Shown here: positions 1 to 8,672 of the stretch, piece after piece | How positions within the stretch are numbered: position 1 is the first letter of the stretch | How the letters are laid out: the number at the start of each line of letters is the position of its first letter | Assembly: GCA_943846785.1 (NCBI GenBank) | Contig: OX044367.1 | Location: 248,001-312,000, forward strand | Length of the DNA stretch: 64,000 bases | Direction of reading: 5' to 3' | Source of the DNA: SCGC-AAA076-P13 sp905478035 | Lineage (GTDB): Bacteria; Pseudomonadota; Gammaproteobacteria; Magnimaribacterales; D2472 | The notes under the pieces: generated by a model | The model's input: the letters and a program-made list of their open reading frames with translations, nothing else | Told to the model about the DNA's origin: nothing | Database searches by the model: none | Position numbers and translations under genes: made by a program

Positions 1-639
1 TGTATTCTCATCACTTAGATGTTTGCCATGATGCATCCAATGAGTTGATGGTGTTGATATGGTTCTTTCTAGGATCCACATAATAGGACTCATCCATTTT
101 ATTTCATACAGTTTCTTATCCCATCTTAAATCAGTATGAGCTCCATAAATAACGGCTTGCTTTATTACAATATAAACTGCATATACCCATCCTGATCCCA
201 AATAAAAAAGTGCACCTGCGAACCATAATCCAGGCATTAACAAATAATACAAAAGAGCATTTCTGTATACGACTCTAATTGATAAATACTCAGGGTCATG
301 ATGTGCCCTATGCAAGTTATATAGAACAGGTACGTTATGACAAGTTCTATGCCACCAGTATTGAGTTAAGTCATCAAAGATTAGAAGGAGTCCAAATATA
401 GCAAAAAACCCCCAATCAGAAATCAGACCCTTGCTGGTTGGGAAGAAAGTCTCAGTCAAGGCATAACCAAAACCAAACACCAATGGAAGTGCTAAAAAAT
501 TTAATTGGAAGAAGCCAAATAACTCAACTACACCATCTTTAGTTCGTTGATTGTGTTTACTAAAAAAATTTGTGAATATGATCTCTAAAGCCACAAGACT
601 AAAGAATAGCGTCAATATTACTATTTGATATAGTTCCAT
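1..639 (-). CDS. Fatty acid hydroxylase / sterol desaturase family protein (partial, C-terminus outside window)
   Basis: The first 213 residues are visible. This is a polytopic membrane protein with the histidine boxes of the di-iron fatty acid hydroxylase superfamily: HRTCH at residues 97-101, HRAHH at 110-114, and HWMHH at 200-204 with a further His at 207. Such enzymes use O2 and a di-iron centre to hydroxylate or desaturate lipid chains at the membrane. The ATG at 639 lies 5 bases after the stop of the Mpo1-like gene, so the two are probably co-transcribed. Family is well supported by the His boxes; the substrate (fatty acid, sterol or carotenoid) cannot be told. Confidence 0.85.
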   Translation of the reverse strand, partial: MELYQIVILTLFFSLVALEIIFTNFFSKHNQRTKDGVVELFGFFQLNFLALPLVFGFGYALTETFFPTSKGLISDWGFFAIFGLLLIFDDLTQYWWHRTCHNVPVLYNLHRAHHDPEYLSIRVVYRNALLYYLLMPGLWFAGALFYLGSGWVYAVYIVIKQAVIYGAHTDLRWDKKLYEIKWMSPIMWILERTISTPSTHWMHHGKHLSDENT

Positions 640-644
640 AAGGT

Positions 645-950
645 TTAAAAAATTTTATGTTTTCCCTGAAGTATTTCTAAATACATCTTATGGTCGCCGA
701 TAAAACTCCATAATGGATATTTAAATGTTGCTGGTTTGTTGTGCTCTACAAAAAAATGCGCAACCCATGCAAATCCGTATCCAGATAATAGTGAATAAAG
801 CAGAAACATAAACTCAAAAGTCATGAAAAACCTTACATAAAAATATATTGCTATTGTTGTTCCAATAAAGTGAAGAAGCTTTGTGTACTTATTATCATGT
901 TCGCTTAAATAATAAGGGTAAAAGTCTTTAAAATTAGTGTATCTTTCCAT
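645..950 (-). CDS. Mpo1-like (DUF962) small membrane protein
   Basis: 101 residues with hydrophobic segments and the DUF962/Mpo1 pattern: an early HFIG, then a VEHNKPATFKYP-type block followed by WSFIGD. Yeast Mpo1 is an Fe(II)-dependent dioxygenase in alpha-oxidation of 2-hydroxy fatty acids. It sits immediately upstream of a fatty acid hydroxylase gene (5-base spacing), so a hydroxylate-then-shorten pathway for fatty acids is an attractive inference. The family match is from residue pattern memory; activity in bacteria is not established by this sequence. Confidence 0.8.
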   Translation of the reverse strand: MERYTNFKDFYPYYLSEHDNKYTKLLHFIGTTIAIYFYVRFFMTFEFMFLLYSLLSGYGFAWVAHFFVEHNKPATFKYPLWSFIGDHKMYLEILQGKHKIF

Positions 951-1032
951 TAAGTAATTCCCCCGAATTTGGTATTAAGATACCTCCATTTAGCCAAAGA
1001 AACAAATTTTTTTATGGTCCTTGAGCCAAAAT

Positions 1033-1347
1033 TTATTTTCTTGGAGGCATTCCTTTAACTCGTTGAAGCAAGGTCGTTGTTCCGGCTCTTCTATTTTCTG
1101 AAAGAGTTTGGTACTCAGGATCATTCCACCAATTGTCAGCATCTTCCTCTGATGGAAAAGAAAAAAGAATTACTCGCCCTTTAACGCTGGGTTCTGGTCC
1201 CTCTAAAACTAATGGGCTGTCATCATAAGTTATGAAGTCTCCATTATGTTTCTTTAACAGAGGAAAGAACCCTTTCTCATAAACACGATACTTTTCTGGA
1301 TCATGAATATTCAAATTCACTACCAAATATACTTTTGTATCGCTCAA
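1033..1347 (-). CDS. DUF1330-like small protein
   Basis: 104 residues with the ferredoxin-like alpha/beta pattern of DUF1330 proteins: an N-terminal strand YLVVNLNI, then D-P-E-K-Y, a central GxxxxxD/LEGPEPS segment, and RVILFSFPSEEDADNWWNDPEYQ, which resembles the family's conserved F-pS-xe-A-xxWyxspeYq motif. No signal peptide, so probably cytoplasmic. It begins 2 bases after the stop of the exported protein at 1350-1970, suggesting one operon. Function of the family is unknown. Confidence 0.75.
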   Translation of the reverse strand: MSDTKVYLVVNLNIHDPEKYRVYEKGFFPLLKKHNGDFITYDDSPLVLEGPEPSVKGRVILFSFPSEEDADNWWNDPEYQTLSENRRAGTTTLLQRVKGMPPRK

Positions 1348-1349
1348 TT

Positions 1350-1970
1350 TTATTTAGGAGCGGCTTCAGGCTGATAGTCGTAATATCCATCAAGTGGAAT
1401 CATCATATGCACATAAGGTGTTCCTTTGAACATCACATATGGAGCCCCGGTTGTATAGTCTGTTGACTGATTGTCCATTGAAGAAGGATCTTTTGGCATC
1501 AACATTAGATGAGCTCCAGATTCAATAAAATGTTTATGTCCCATATCTTTTTGGCCATCGGTATAAGGCTTGAAATTATCTACGCCAAGATCTCCATGCA
1601 ACATCCAAATCCATCCATCTGATTCAAGTTCAGGATTAGTATTTGATTTATATGCATTCGCCCAAGCAACCGCATTTTTATCTGAGCATGCTGCTGCAGC
1701 TCCATGAGGAGTTTTGAAACCGCCTTTAGGCATTGGCATAAATGGTTCACATCTCCATCCATTTGTTCCTTCTCTTAAAACCTTTCCTGATATACCAATA
1801 ACTGTTGCATGATCTCCAATAAAGCTGGGCGCAGCTGATGTATAGGCATTAATTTCCCATTCTTTTGAATTACCCATATCGTGATGGCCATGTTCGCCTT
1901 TCTCATGATGCCCTGCAGATATTTGAAATGCTGAGAATAGACACAATACTATTAATGATTTATTTTTCAT
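1350..1970 (-). CDS. Exported protein of unknown function with His-rich N-terminus
   Basis: 206 residues. It starts with a signal peptide (KNK, hydrophobic LIVLCLFSAF, likely cleavage after SAG), followed by a His-rich stretch (HHEKGEHGHHDMG) that could bind metal. Later parts carry many Trp/Met/His residues and repeated motifs such as GDHAT, GWRCEPFMPMP and GWIWMLHGDLG. I do not recognise the family. It is upstream of, and almost contiguous with, the DUF1330-like gene. Periplasmic location is inferred from the signal peptide. A divergent promoter region (1971-2028) separates it from the M28-like gene. Confidence 0.6.
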   Translation of the reverse strand: MKNKSLIVLCLFSAFQISAGHHEKGEHGHHDMGNSKEWEINAYTSAAPSFIGDHATVIGISGKVLREGTNGWRCEPFMPMPKGGFKTPHGAAAACSDKNAVAWANAYKSNTNPELESDGWIWMLHGDLGVDNFKPYTDGQKDMGHKHFIESGAHLMLMPKDPSSMDNQSTDYTTGAPYVMFKGTPYVHMMIPLDGYYDYQPEAAPK

Positions 1971-2028
1971 TTTTTCTCCCTAATTATTACTCTCTTGAGT
2001 ATATATTCATGAAAAACTAAAATAAAGT

Positions 2029-3492
2029 ATGCAAAAAATATCTAAATTTTTAACATTATTAGTTTTTACAGTTATATTTATTGAGGATGTTCATGCTCAT
2101 GAACAAGAGATTTATGGAAAAGGCCTCCCAAGAGACATAGACTTGATTCCTCAAGAAGCGGACTACCCTGAATGGAAAACCTCGTCCTTTAACTCTGTTG
2201 ATCCAAAGAGAATGAAGGAAGTTGTTGAGGATCTTTCAAATATTGCTATTGAAAGTAAGCAGAGAACTCAATACTGGGGAAGGCTCCCTGGAACTCCTGA
2301 AGATAAAAAAACTATTACCTACATAGAATCAAAATTTAGAAATCTTGGTTATAAAATTACAAAAAAGAAAGTTTCTATAGATAGAGACTGGCGCCCATCC
2401 TCATGGGCCCTTGGGTATGATTTTGAAAATAAATCAGTCAAGATACACTCTGCATTTCCTACTGGAGAAAATGCAAAACATACTAATAGCATGATAAAAG
2501 CAGAGTTAGTTTGGGTTGGCTTAGGCTCTGAGGCAGACTTCATAGGGAAGGATGTAAAAGGGAAAGCAGTCTTAATATATAGTTTTTTTGTTCCAGGGGG
2601 GCGAAGCCATTCAGCTAGCAGTCGTGCTAAATTATTTTATGCCAATCGGTTAGCTTCATTAAAAGGAGCTGCACTGATAATTAATATTATGGGTGTCCCA
2701 GGTGATGGAGTATTTGCAGGAGCTGCATTTCATAGCACTAACGGCAACCCAACAAAATCTTTAAACTCACCAGTAATTACTATTAGCCAAGATGAAGGTT
2801 TTCTTCTAAGAGATCGCCTTGTACAAGAGAGAATTTTTATAGACTTTGAGATGCAAATTGATGTCATAGAAAATTTAGAAACTACATATATGATGGCTTC
2901 ACTTGATGGTGTTTCTAAAGAAGAAATATTTATAGGTGCGCATACTGATGGTTTTTTTCAAGGAGCCATGGATAATGCTAGCGGCATAGCAGTCGGCCTT
3001 GAAATGGCTAAATACTTCTCAGATCAAAAAAAATCAGAAAGGCCAAGATCTATTACATTCTTCTTTTACCCCGATCATCATCATGGAGAATATAGTGTTC
3101 GCGAAGTTGAAGATTCTTATAACTGGGATAATGTTGCGTCGGTAATAACTCTAGAGCACCCTAGCCAATCTCAGCTTTATTGGTTTAATGAGGATCTAAT
3201 GGTATCGAATTCAATAGGTTCATTTAGATGGAATGTTAACGGGAGCGAAGACCTCAAAAAAATATTTAAATCTAGACTAAGAGAAAATGGCGTTTCTATT
3301 TATAGCCTCATGACAGATAAACCAAAACTAACAGACAGAGCCCCTGGATTCCATATTATTGACCACGTTATATATCATACAACTTTTGATATGCCTGAAT
3401 TGGTTCCGGCTGAAGGAATGAAAAGATCTACAAAGGCATTCTTAGGCATGATTGAAGATATCAATAATCTAAGTCTCGAAGAACTGCGTTAA
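2029..3492 (+). CDS. Exported M28-family peptidase-like protein with altered active site
   Basis: 487 residues with a signal peptide (hydrophobic 7-18, cleavage near VHA). A PA-like domain lies around 155-280 and an M28 zinc aminopeptidase fold around 285-480. Zinc-site residues are recognisable: H305 and D307 in GAHTDG, D315 in MDNASG, and H450 in IYHTTFDMPE. Where M28 enzymes have the catalytic and metal-ligand Glu-Glu pair (consensus F-D-A-E-E-Q-G), this protein reads Y-P-D-H-H-H-G (348-353). The usual later Asp ligand appears as Glu376 (TLEHP). It may be an inactive or re-tuned homologue. The gene converges on the lyase at 3494. Confidence 0.8.
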   Translation: MQKISKFLTLLVFTVIFIEDVHAHEQEIYGKGLPRDIDLIPQEADYPEWKTSSFNSVDPKRMKEVVEDLSNIAIESKQRTQYWGRLPGTPEDKKTITYIESKFRNLGYKITKKKVSIDRDWRPSSWALGYDFENKSVKIHSAFPTGENAKHTNSMIKAELVWVGLGSEADFIGKDVKGKAVLIYSFFVPGGRSHSASSRAKLFYANRLASLKGAALIINIMGVPGDGVFAGAAFHSTNGNPTKSLNSPVITISQDEGFLLRDRLVQERIFIDFEMQIDVIENLETTYMMASLDGVSKEEIFIGAHTDGFFQGAMDNASGIAVGLEMAKYFSDQKKSERPRSITFFFYPDHHHGEYSVREVEDSYNWDNVASVITLEHPSQSQLYWFNEDLMVSNSIGSFRWNVNGSEDLKKIFKSRLRENGVSIYSLMTDKPKLTDRAPGFHIIDHVIYHTTFDMPELVPAEGMKRSTKAFLGMIEDINNLSLEELR

Positions 3493-3493
3493 A

Positions 3494-4864
3494 TTAATTT
3501 ATTAAACGCTTTGCTTCTATTTCTTGAATAACTTGCTCAGTTTGTTTTATAGCCAGACCTATATATGTTTCAGGGTCTAGAACTAGATCCAGTTCATCTT
3601 CTGAAAAATATTTTGTTGTTGTTGGGTTAAGAATTATTGCTTCCTTAAGACTGATATTGTTTTTTAGGGCTTCGCTCGCGACCTTATGCATCAAATCATT
3701 TGCAGTATTTTTACCTATTTTCTTTGCTAATTCAAAAGTAACTCTTTGAGACAAAATTAGGCCATTTGTAATATCTAAATTGCTCCGCATCTTGTCTTTA
3801 TTAATCTCAAGATTGCTAAGAAGTTCTTTAGCTCTCTTAAGCATTTTTTCAGCATTTATAGATATCTCAGATATTTGTGTATCGCTTTTTGTTCCATCTC
3901 TTTCAAAGCTATTTATCATGTCATCAAGTATTACTTCTGCCTGTCTTGGTATTACTCTTGAATATTCAATTAACTTCCCAGGACCTCTAGGATTTTTTTT
4001 CTGTGGCATCGTGCTACTGCCTACAGCTCCTATACCAAGATTCTCAAGCGTCTCACCAAATTCTGTCATTTGTAATAAAGTAAGCTCATCACCAATTCGA
4101 CCAAAAGACTTAGAAATAATTGCCAACATTGCAGCATATTCTGCAAATACATCTCTAATACCATGCCAATCAGCTACAGATGGCCTGGCAAGTCCTAACT
4201 CTTTCATCATCATTGCTTCAGTTTCAATCCCATTTTCCCCTAGACCCAAGTATGTTCCAACAGCACCTTTAAGAATCCCAGATTCATTTACTTTTGCTTT
4301 AATGTGTTCAAGGCGTTCTATGTTTCTCCTATTTTCTGCAAGCCATGTGCTTGTTTTTTTTCCAAAAGTAATAGGAAGTGCATGCTGCCCAAGGGTCCTA
4401 CCTGCCATATAGGTCTCAATATTATCTTTTGTTAACTTTAATAAAAGGATTTCGATATCAAGAAGATCTTCAGAGAGAAGTTCTAATGACCTTTTAACTT
4501 GAAGCACCAAAAGAGTATCGTATATATCAACTGTTGTTGCGCCAAAATGTAAATACTCCTCAGCGCCATTATCTAGTGATTTCTTCCAAATATTAAGACG
4601 AGCTACAAGTCTATGTTTAACAACAGCGTATTCTTTTGAAACCTGATTTGAAGGCATGTATTTCGTATTGGCTTTTATGGTAATTTCTTTAGCCGCCCAC
4701 TCAGGAATAATCCCTTGTGAGGCTTGTGCTCTAGCTAGAGCGGCCTCAATATCCATAATCATTTGATTTGAGTAATTAGTCTTAAATACTTCTGAAACTG
4801 TTTCTACGTTTTCTGCCTCTATTACAGAGGCTACTATGAGCATTAAAAAATATATTTTTTTCAT
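3494..4864 (-). CDS. Fumarase/aspartase-superfamily lyase with signal peptide (adenylosuccinate-lyase-like)
   Basis: 456 residues. Superfamily signatures are clear: HFGATTVDIYDT (106-117), the TLGQHALPITFG block with H151, and GSSTMPQKKNP (282-292), the flexible catalytic loop with Ser. It most resembles the adenylosuccinate lyase / carboxymuconate cycloisomerase branch. Unusually it begins with a signal-peptide-like N-terminus (KK, hydrophobic IYFLMLIVASVI, then EAEN), so the enzyme may be periplasmic; members are normally cytoplasmic. A start further inside would remove conserved helix 1 only partly. Substrate unknown. It is 3 bases downstream of the lipoprotein gene at 4868. Confidence 0.8.
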   Translation of the reverse strand: MKKIYFLMLIVASVIEAENVETVSEVFKTNYSNQMIMDIEAALARAQASQGIIPEWAAKEITIKANTKYMPSNQVSKEYAVVKHRLVARLNIWKKSLDNGAEEYLHFGATTVDIYDTLLVLQVKRSLELLSEDLLDIEILLLKLTKDNIETYMAGRTLGQHALPITFGKKTSTWLAENRRNIERLEHIKAKVNESGILKGAVGTYLGLGENGIETEAMMMKELGLARPSVADWHGIRDVFAEYAAMLAIISKSFGRIGDELTLLQMTEFGETLENLGIGAVGSSTMPQKKNPRGPGKLIEYSRVIPRQAEVILDDMINSFERDGTKSDTQISEISINAEKMLKRAKELLSNLEINKDKMRSNLDITNGLILSQRVTFELAKKIGKNTANDLMHKVASEALKNNISLKEAIILNPTTTKYFSEDELDLVLDPETYIGLAIKQTEQVIQEIEAKRLIN

Positions 4865-4867
4865 AAT

Positions 4868-5422
4868 TTATTCTAACTTAGTGATTTCTTTAATAATACT
4901 AGATTCTAAAAAGTGCTTAGAAGCACATTTTCTATATGGCTCTGCCCCAAAAGCTGGATTGCCAACTAAAATTAACTTGGGTTCATTGGTTTCAAAAACC
5001 CAAGTAGTGCCTGTCTCCTTAGATCTAAATATATATGTTGAGATAAGTTGAATGGAAGTCAATTCTTCTTTTTCTTCTTTTATATCTAAAGATGTTTCTA
5101 TCTCTAAAGATGATTCAAAAATTCTATCAATATAATGAACATATATTTCATCATTCATCATTCCACAATTAATGTAGTCTGAAATATTTTTTGGATAGAG
5201 CTTTTTTTTAAGCTGTCCAGTTGTTGAGTTCTTTGATTCTATCTCAAAATCTAAGCTGTCTATCTGAAGAATCTTAATCCACAAATTATCTAGACTAGTA
5301 TTTATATAGAATTGATTTTCAATTTTATCTTCTTCTAAAGGTGGACTATATATATTTTCTTTAGGCCTCTCTTGGCATGAAAATAAAAAAATGGTACTAA
5401 TAAATATTAATACCTTCTGCAT
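4868..5422 (-). CDS. Putative lipoprotein of unknown function
   Basis: 184 residues with a lipoprotein signal: MQK, hydrophobic VLIFISTIFLF, lipobox FLFSC with the modified Cys at 16. The mature part is mixed alpha/beta, with TSLDNLWIKILQIDSLDFEIE, which resembles the opening of small outer-membrane lipoproteins such as the NlpC-like/DUF4810 kind only loosely. Its start codon overlaps the stop of the serine hydrolase gene (ATAATG-type junction at 5420-5424), indicating translational coupling in one operon with it and the downstream lyase. Confidence 0.65.
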   Translation of the reverse strand: MQKVLIFISTIFLFSCQERPKENIYSPPLEEDKIENQFYINTSLDNLWIKILQIDSLDFEIESKNSTTGQLKKKLYPKNISDYINCGMMNDEIYVHYIDRIFESSLEIETSLDIKEEKEELTSIQLISTYIFRSKETGTTWVFETNEPKLILVGNPAFGAEPYRKCASKHFLESSIIKEITKLE

Positions 5423-6621
5423 TATTGTTGAATACTTTCAGCGATTGCCCTAAACATAGCCACATTTGCAGCTTTTGAATATTCTTTCTCCGCAGTATAT
5501 CTGTGGTTTGAAGAGGTTTTAGCCACAACAACATTCGTCAGAGGGTCAATATAAATATATTGATTGTAAACTCCTGAAGCTGTGTAGTCTGTGTCTGGAA
5601 ATCCTGGAACCCACCATTGAAGACCATATCCCCAAGGACTAGAAGACATGTCATGCTCTCCAGGTTTTAGGTGAGGGCCATCAGTATTATGCGATGCCTT
5701 TACCCATTCTGAGGGGACAACTTGTTCGCCCATCCAGTTTCCATTATTAAGATATAACTGTCCAAATTTTGCATAATCTCTGAGGGTCGCATTTAGGCCT
5801 CCCAATGCCATCTCAATTCCAAGATTATCTGTAATGTAATAAGCTCCATGCTCCATGCCAATTTTATTCCAAATTTTTTCATATAAATAATCTTGCACAG
5901 ACATTGCAGTAACTTCTGCAAGCAAAAAGCCAAGCACCTGAGTATCAATACTTACATAGTGGTGATAAGTACCTGGAGTTTTTTCTCTCTCTAAAGTTTT
6001 TGCAAAATCCCTAAAAGATGAGCCCCTTGCCACCGCTCTACCAAAGATATTAATATCTGAATTAGGGTCAGCATAGTCCTCATTAAATTTAACACCCGAA
6101 GACATCTGAAGAATGTCTTTAATTCGAACTCCTTCATACCCTGTTCCATTAAAGTCTGGCAAATACTTTGTTACTGGATCTTCTATACTATCTATTAAAC
6201 CATCACCAACGGCTATACCTATAAGCGCAGATAGAAAAGATTTTGAGACTGAGAAAGCTATATGCTTGGACTCAGATGAGTTTCCATTCCAGTAATTCTC
6301 ATAGAGCATATCTCCGTTATGCAAAACAATAAGTCCGTCTGTTTTAAAATGCTCTAGGCCTTCTTGAAGATTCCTCTCTTCTCCATCAAAAAAATATGTT
6401 TCTGGTAGCTCGTAATCTCTTTTATTAAAAAGATATGCTTCTTCTGCTGCAGGGATCGGATCAGACACAGTAAAAATTTTATCAATATTGATAAAGTTAC
6501 TTGCTATAGAGTCTTCGTCATACAGATTTGCTAAATTGTATAGTCGAATAGCCTTAGGGCCATAAATAAATCCAGCTATGGTTACTATTAAGACTAAAAG
6601 AGATAATAAAATTTTATTCAT
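5422..6621 (-). CDS. Membrane-anchored serine hydrolase, beta-lactamase class C family
   Basis: 399 residues. The N-terminal hydrophobic segment (about 4-20) is an uncleaved anchor or signal. The SxxK motif is present as S-V-S-K within AFSVSKSFLS, and a Tyr motif occurs at GTYHHYVS in place of the usual Y-x-N. The C-terminal KTG/HxG-like box reads TASGVYNQ and is weak. Family members are esterases, D-aminopeptidases or penicillin-binding proteins; resistance is not implied. It is first in a likely operon with the lipoprotein and the exported lyase. Confidence 0.8.
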   Translation of the reverse strand: MNKILLSLLVLIVTIAGFIYGPKAIRLYNLANLYDEDSIASNFINIDKIFTVSDPIPAAEEAYLFNKRDYELPETYFFDGEERNLQEGLEHFKTDGLIVLHNGDMLYENYWNGNSSESKHIAFSVSKSFLSALIGIAVGDGLIDSIEDPVTKYLPDFNGTGYEGVRIKDILQMSSGVKFNEDYADPNSDINIFGRAVARGSSFRDFAKTLEREKTPGTYHHYVSIDTQVLGFLLAEVTAMSVQDYLYEKIWNKIGMEHGAYYITDNLGIEMALGGLNATLRDYAKFGQLYLNNGNWMGEQVVPSEWVKASHNTDGPHLKPGEHDMSSSPWGYGLQWWVPGFPDTDYTASGVYNQYIYIDPLTNVVVAKTSSNHRYTAEKEYSKAANVAMFRAIAESIQQ

Positions 6622-6646
6622 AGCAGTAAAGTTACCATAAATATGA

Positions 6647-7282
6647 TTACTTTTTTTGAAAGAGTGCTATATCTTTTGAGACAGCTTCATAGTGCCAGTT
6701 TTTTTGTTCTGCAATTACTTTAAAAGTTGCATCAGAATAAAAACATACATGGGTAGGGTCTCTTCTGTAGTACCAAGAATCAAAGGCATCATCTGTAGTT
6801 AAAGTATTTGTCATTATGCCAAGCCAGCCATTTTTTTTTAAAAGCTTATTCATGGTTTCAAGCTCTTTCGCTGGTTCGAAGAAATGTTCTGCAGTTTCTG
6901 TACAAGTAATAAAATCATATTGTTTTAAAAAGATGTTTTTGTCTGGGAAGAAAAAAGGATCATACAGATCTATATCAAATCCGTCTCCGGTAAGCATGTC
7001 TGCGAGGGCTGGCCCATGACCGCAGCCAAAATCAAGACCTTTAGCTTTCGGAGATAATTTTTTCTTTAGCGGCTCAGATAATCTTGATAAAAAGTCTCTA
7101 TAACCTTTATCCTCTATAACGTTCTCATGCTCTAAATATCTCTCTTTTTCTATTTCTTTATTTATGTAATGCTTCTTGTCTAAAAATTTTGCATTGCAAG
7201 TCGAGCAATGCCAATATTGCTTGCCGTCTGAGGTAGAGAAGTCCTTAATAAGATTGCTCTTACAAACAATGCATTCGTTCAT
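6647..7282 (-). CDS. Class I SAM-dependent methyltransferase with N-terminal zinc ribbon
   Basis: 211 residues. An N-terminal CxxC...CxxC zinc ribbon (C4, C7, C26, C29) is followed by a Rossmann methyltransferase domain with motif I as GLDFGCGHGP and a later TCTETAEHFFEP block typical of the Methyltransf_23 group. This arrangement is known for enzymes acting on small molecules or sugars in surface-polysaccharide clusters. The gene follows the flavin monooxygenase gene by 8 bases on the same strand, so probably shares its transcript. Substrate unknown. Confidence 0.8.
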   Translation of the reverse strand: MNECIVCKSNLIKDFSTSDGKQYWHCSTCNAKFLDKKHYINKEIEKERYLEHENVIEDKGYRDFLSRLSEPLKKKLSPKAKGLDFGCGHGPALADMLTGDGFDIDLYDPFFFPDKNIFLKQYDFITCTETAEHFFEPAKELETMNKLLKKNGWLGIMTNTLTTDDAFDSWYYRRDPTHVCFYSDATFKVIAEQKNWHYEAVSKDIALFQKK

Positions 7283-7290
7283 ATATTATT

Positions 7291-8583
7291 TTAAGCAGAA
7301 ACGGCGCGACTAATTTCTTTCTTGAGCCTAGCTCTGAAAGCATGATCGTCTACAGTGATTGTATGTCTAGGAGTATCGATTTGCTTTACATCAGGATTTG
7401 CTAATTCTTTTTCTATTGATTGTTGAAGTGGTTTCTTGGGCTCCCAATTTCCACAAAGATGTTGAGCTGCTAACTTAGACTGAAGTTCAGCTCCGGGCCA
7501 AATGCACCCTAAGGGTTGAAATAAACCAATAAAGTATAAATTTTTTATATCTGCAGGAATCATTCTATGAAGAAGCGGAACCTTGCCTTGCTCATAGTTA
7601 ATTAAGCTTTTATCAAAAAAATCATGTTTTATTTTATAGCCAGTACAAGCGATGATTACATCGAATTCTTCACTCTTTCCATCTTTAAAGAATACTGTGT
7701 TTCCCTCGTACCTTTCTATTTCTACATGAGGCGAAACTTTCCCATGTCTAACTGCATAATAAAGCTCAGAATTTACAGTTGGATGGGTTCCAAATAAATT
7801 CTGCTCTGGTTTTTGCAAACCTATGTCTTCATTTTTTCCTTGAAAAATTTCTAACATCATTTTTGTGAAAGGCTCTCTTAGAAAGGCTGGCATCCATCGA
7901 TTTTTCAGAGCATACATGTCTACTGGCAGTCCATACATAAACTTTGGGATGAGATAGTAACCTCTTCTCCAGCTTATAGAGGTTGATTTAGATACACGTG
8001 CTGTTTCTACAGCGACGTCACATGCGGAGTTTCCTCCTCCAATAACCAAAATGCGTTTATCTGCATATGGCTCAGCTGATTTGAATTCATGAGAATGTAT
8101 AAAGTCGCCGGAGAAGTTGCCAGGATAATCTGGGTATCTAGGCTTATGATGATGTCCGTTGCAAACAACCAATGCATCATATTCATCTATGTTTTTTTCT
8201 TCTGAATCGAGCTTTTTCCACTCAACCTGCCATTTATCCCCTTCAATTTTTTTACAATTAGTTACAAGGGTTCCAAACTGAATTAGCTTTCTAATATCAA
8301 AATGATCAGTATATGCATTAAAGTAATTTAATAATTCTTTATGGGAAGGATAATCTGATGCTGATTCAGGCAAAGGGAAGTCTTCATAAAAAGAAGTATA
8401 TTTTGAGCTTATGATATGAGTTGTTTCAAAAACACTTGAATGCCCAGATGGATCATTGTATCTCCAATTCCCTCCAACCCCTTGGCATCTTTCAAAAGCT
8501 ACAACTTCAAAGCCTTGATCTGCAAAATTTTTAATTGCAGTGATTCCAGATGGTCCTGCCCCAATAACAGCAACTTTTTTCAT
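7291..8583 (-). CDS. Flavin-containing monooxygenase
   Basis: 430 residues. FAD-binding GAGPSG (8-13), the FMO/Baeyer-Villiger fingerprint FSGDFIHSHEF (157-167; consensus FxGxxxHxxx[YF]) and the NADPH-binding GGGNSACD (182-189) occur in the right order. Such enzymes oxygenate nitrogen, sulfur or ketone substrates with O2 and NADPH; in marine bacteria the family includes trimethylamine monooxygenase. The substrate here is not determined. It shares a short divergent promoter region (8584-8672) with the helicase gene. Confidence 0.88.
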   Translation of the reverse strand: MKKVAVIGAGPSGITAIKNFADQGFEVVAFERCQGVGGNWRYNDPSGHSSVFETTHIISSKYTSFYEDFPLPESASDYPSHKELLNYFNAYTDHFDIRKLIQFGTLVTNCKKIEGDKWQVEWKKLDSEEKNIDEYDALVVCNGHHHKPRYPDYPGNFSGDFIHSHEFKSAEPYADKRILVIGGGNSACDVAVETARVSKSTSISWRRGYYLIPKFMYGLPVDMYALKNRWMPAFLREPFTKMMLEIFQGKNEDIGLQKPEQNLFGTHPTVNSELYYAVRHGKVSPHVEIERYEGNTVFFKDGKSEEFDVIIACTGYKIKHDFFDKSLINYEQGKVPLLHRMIPADIKNLYFIGLFQPLGCIWPGAELQSKLAAQHLCGNWEPKKPLQQSIEKELANPDVKQIDTPRHTITVDDHAFRARLKKEISRAVSA

Positions 8584-8672
8584 AAATTAATTTTTTGTAT
8601 TTACCTTTGTCATATAATCTAACATAAAATAAAACGAACTTTCGATAAAATCTAACGAACTCCAAGTTATAA

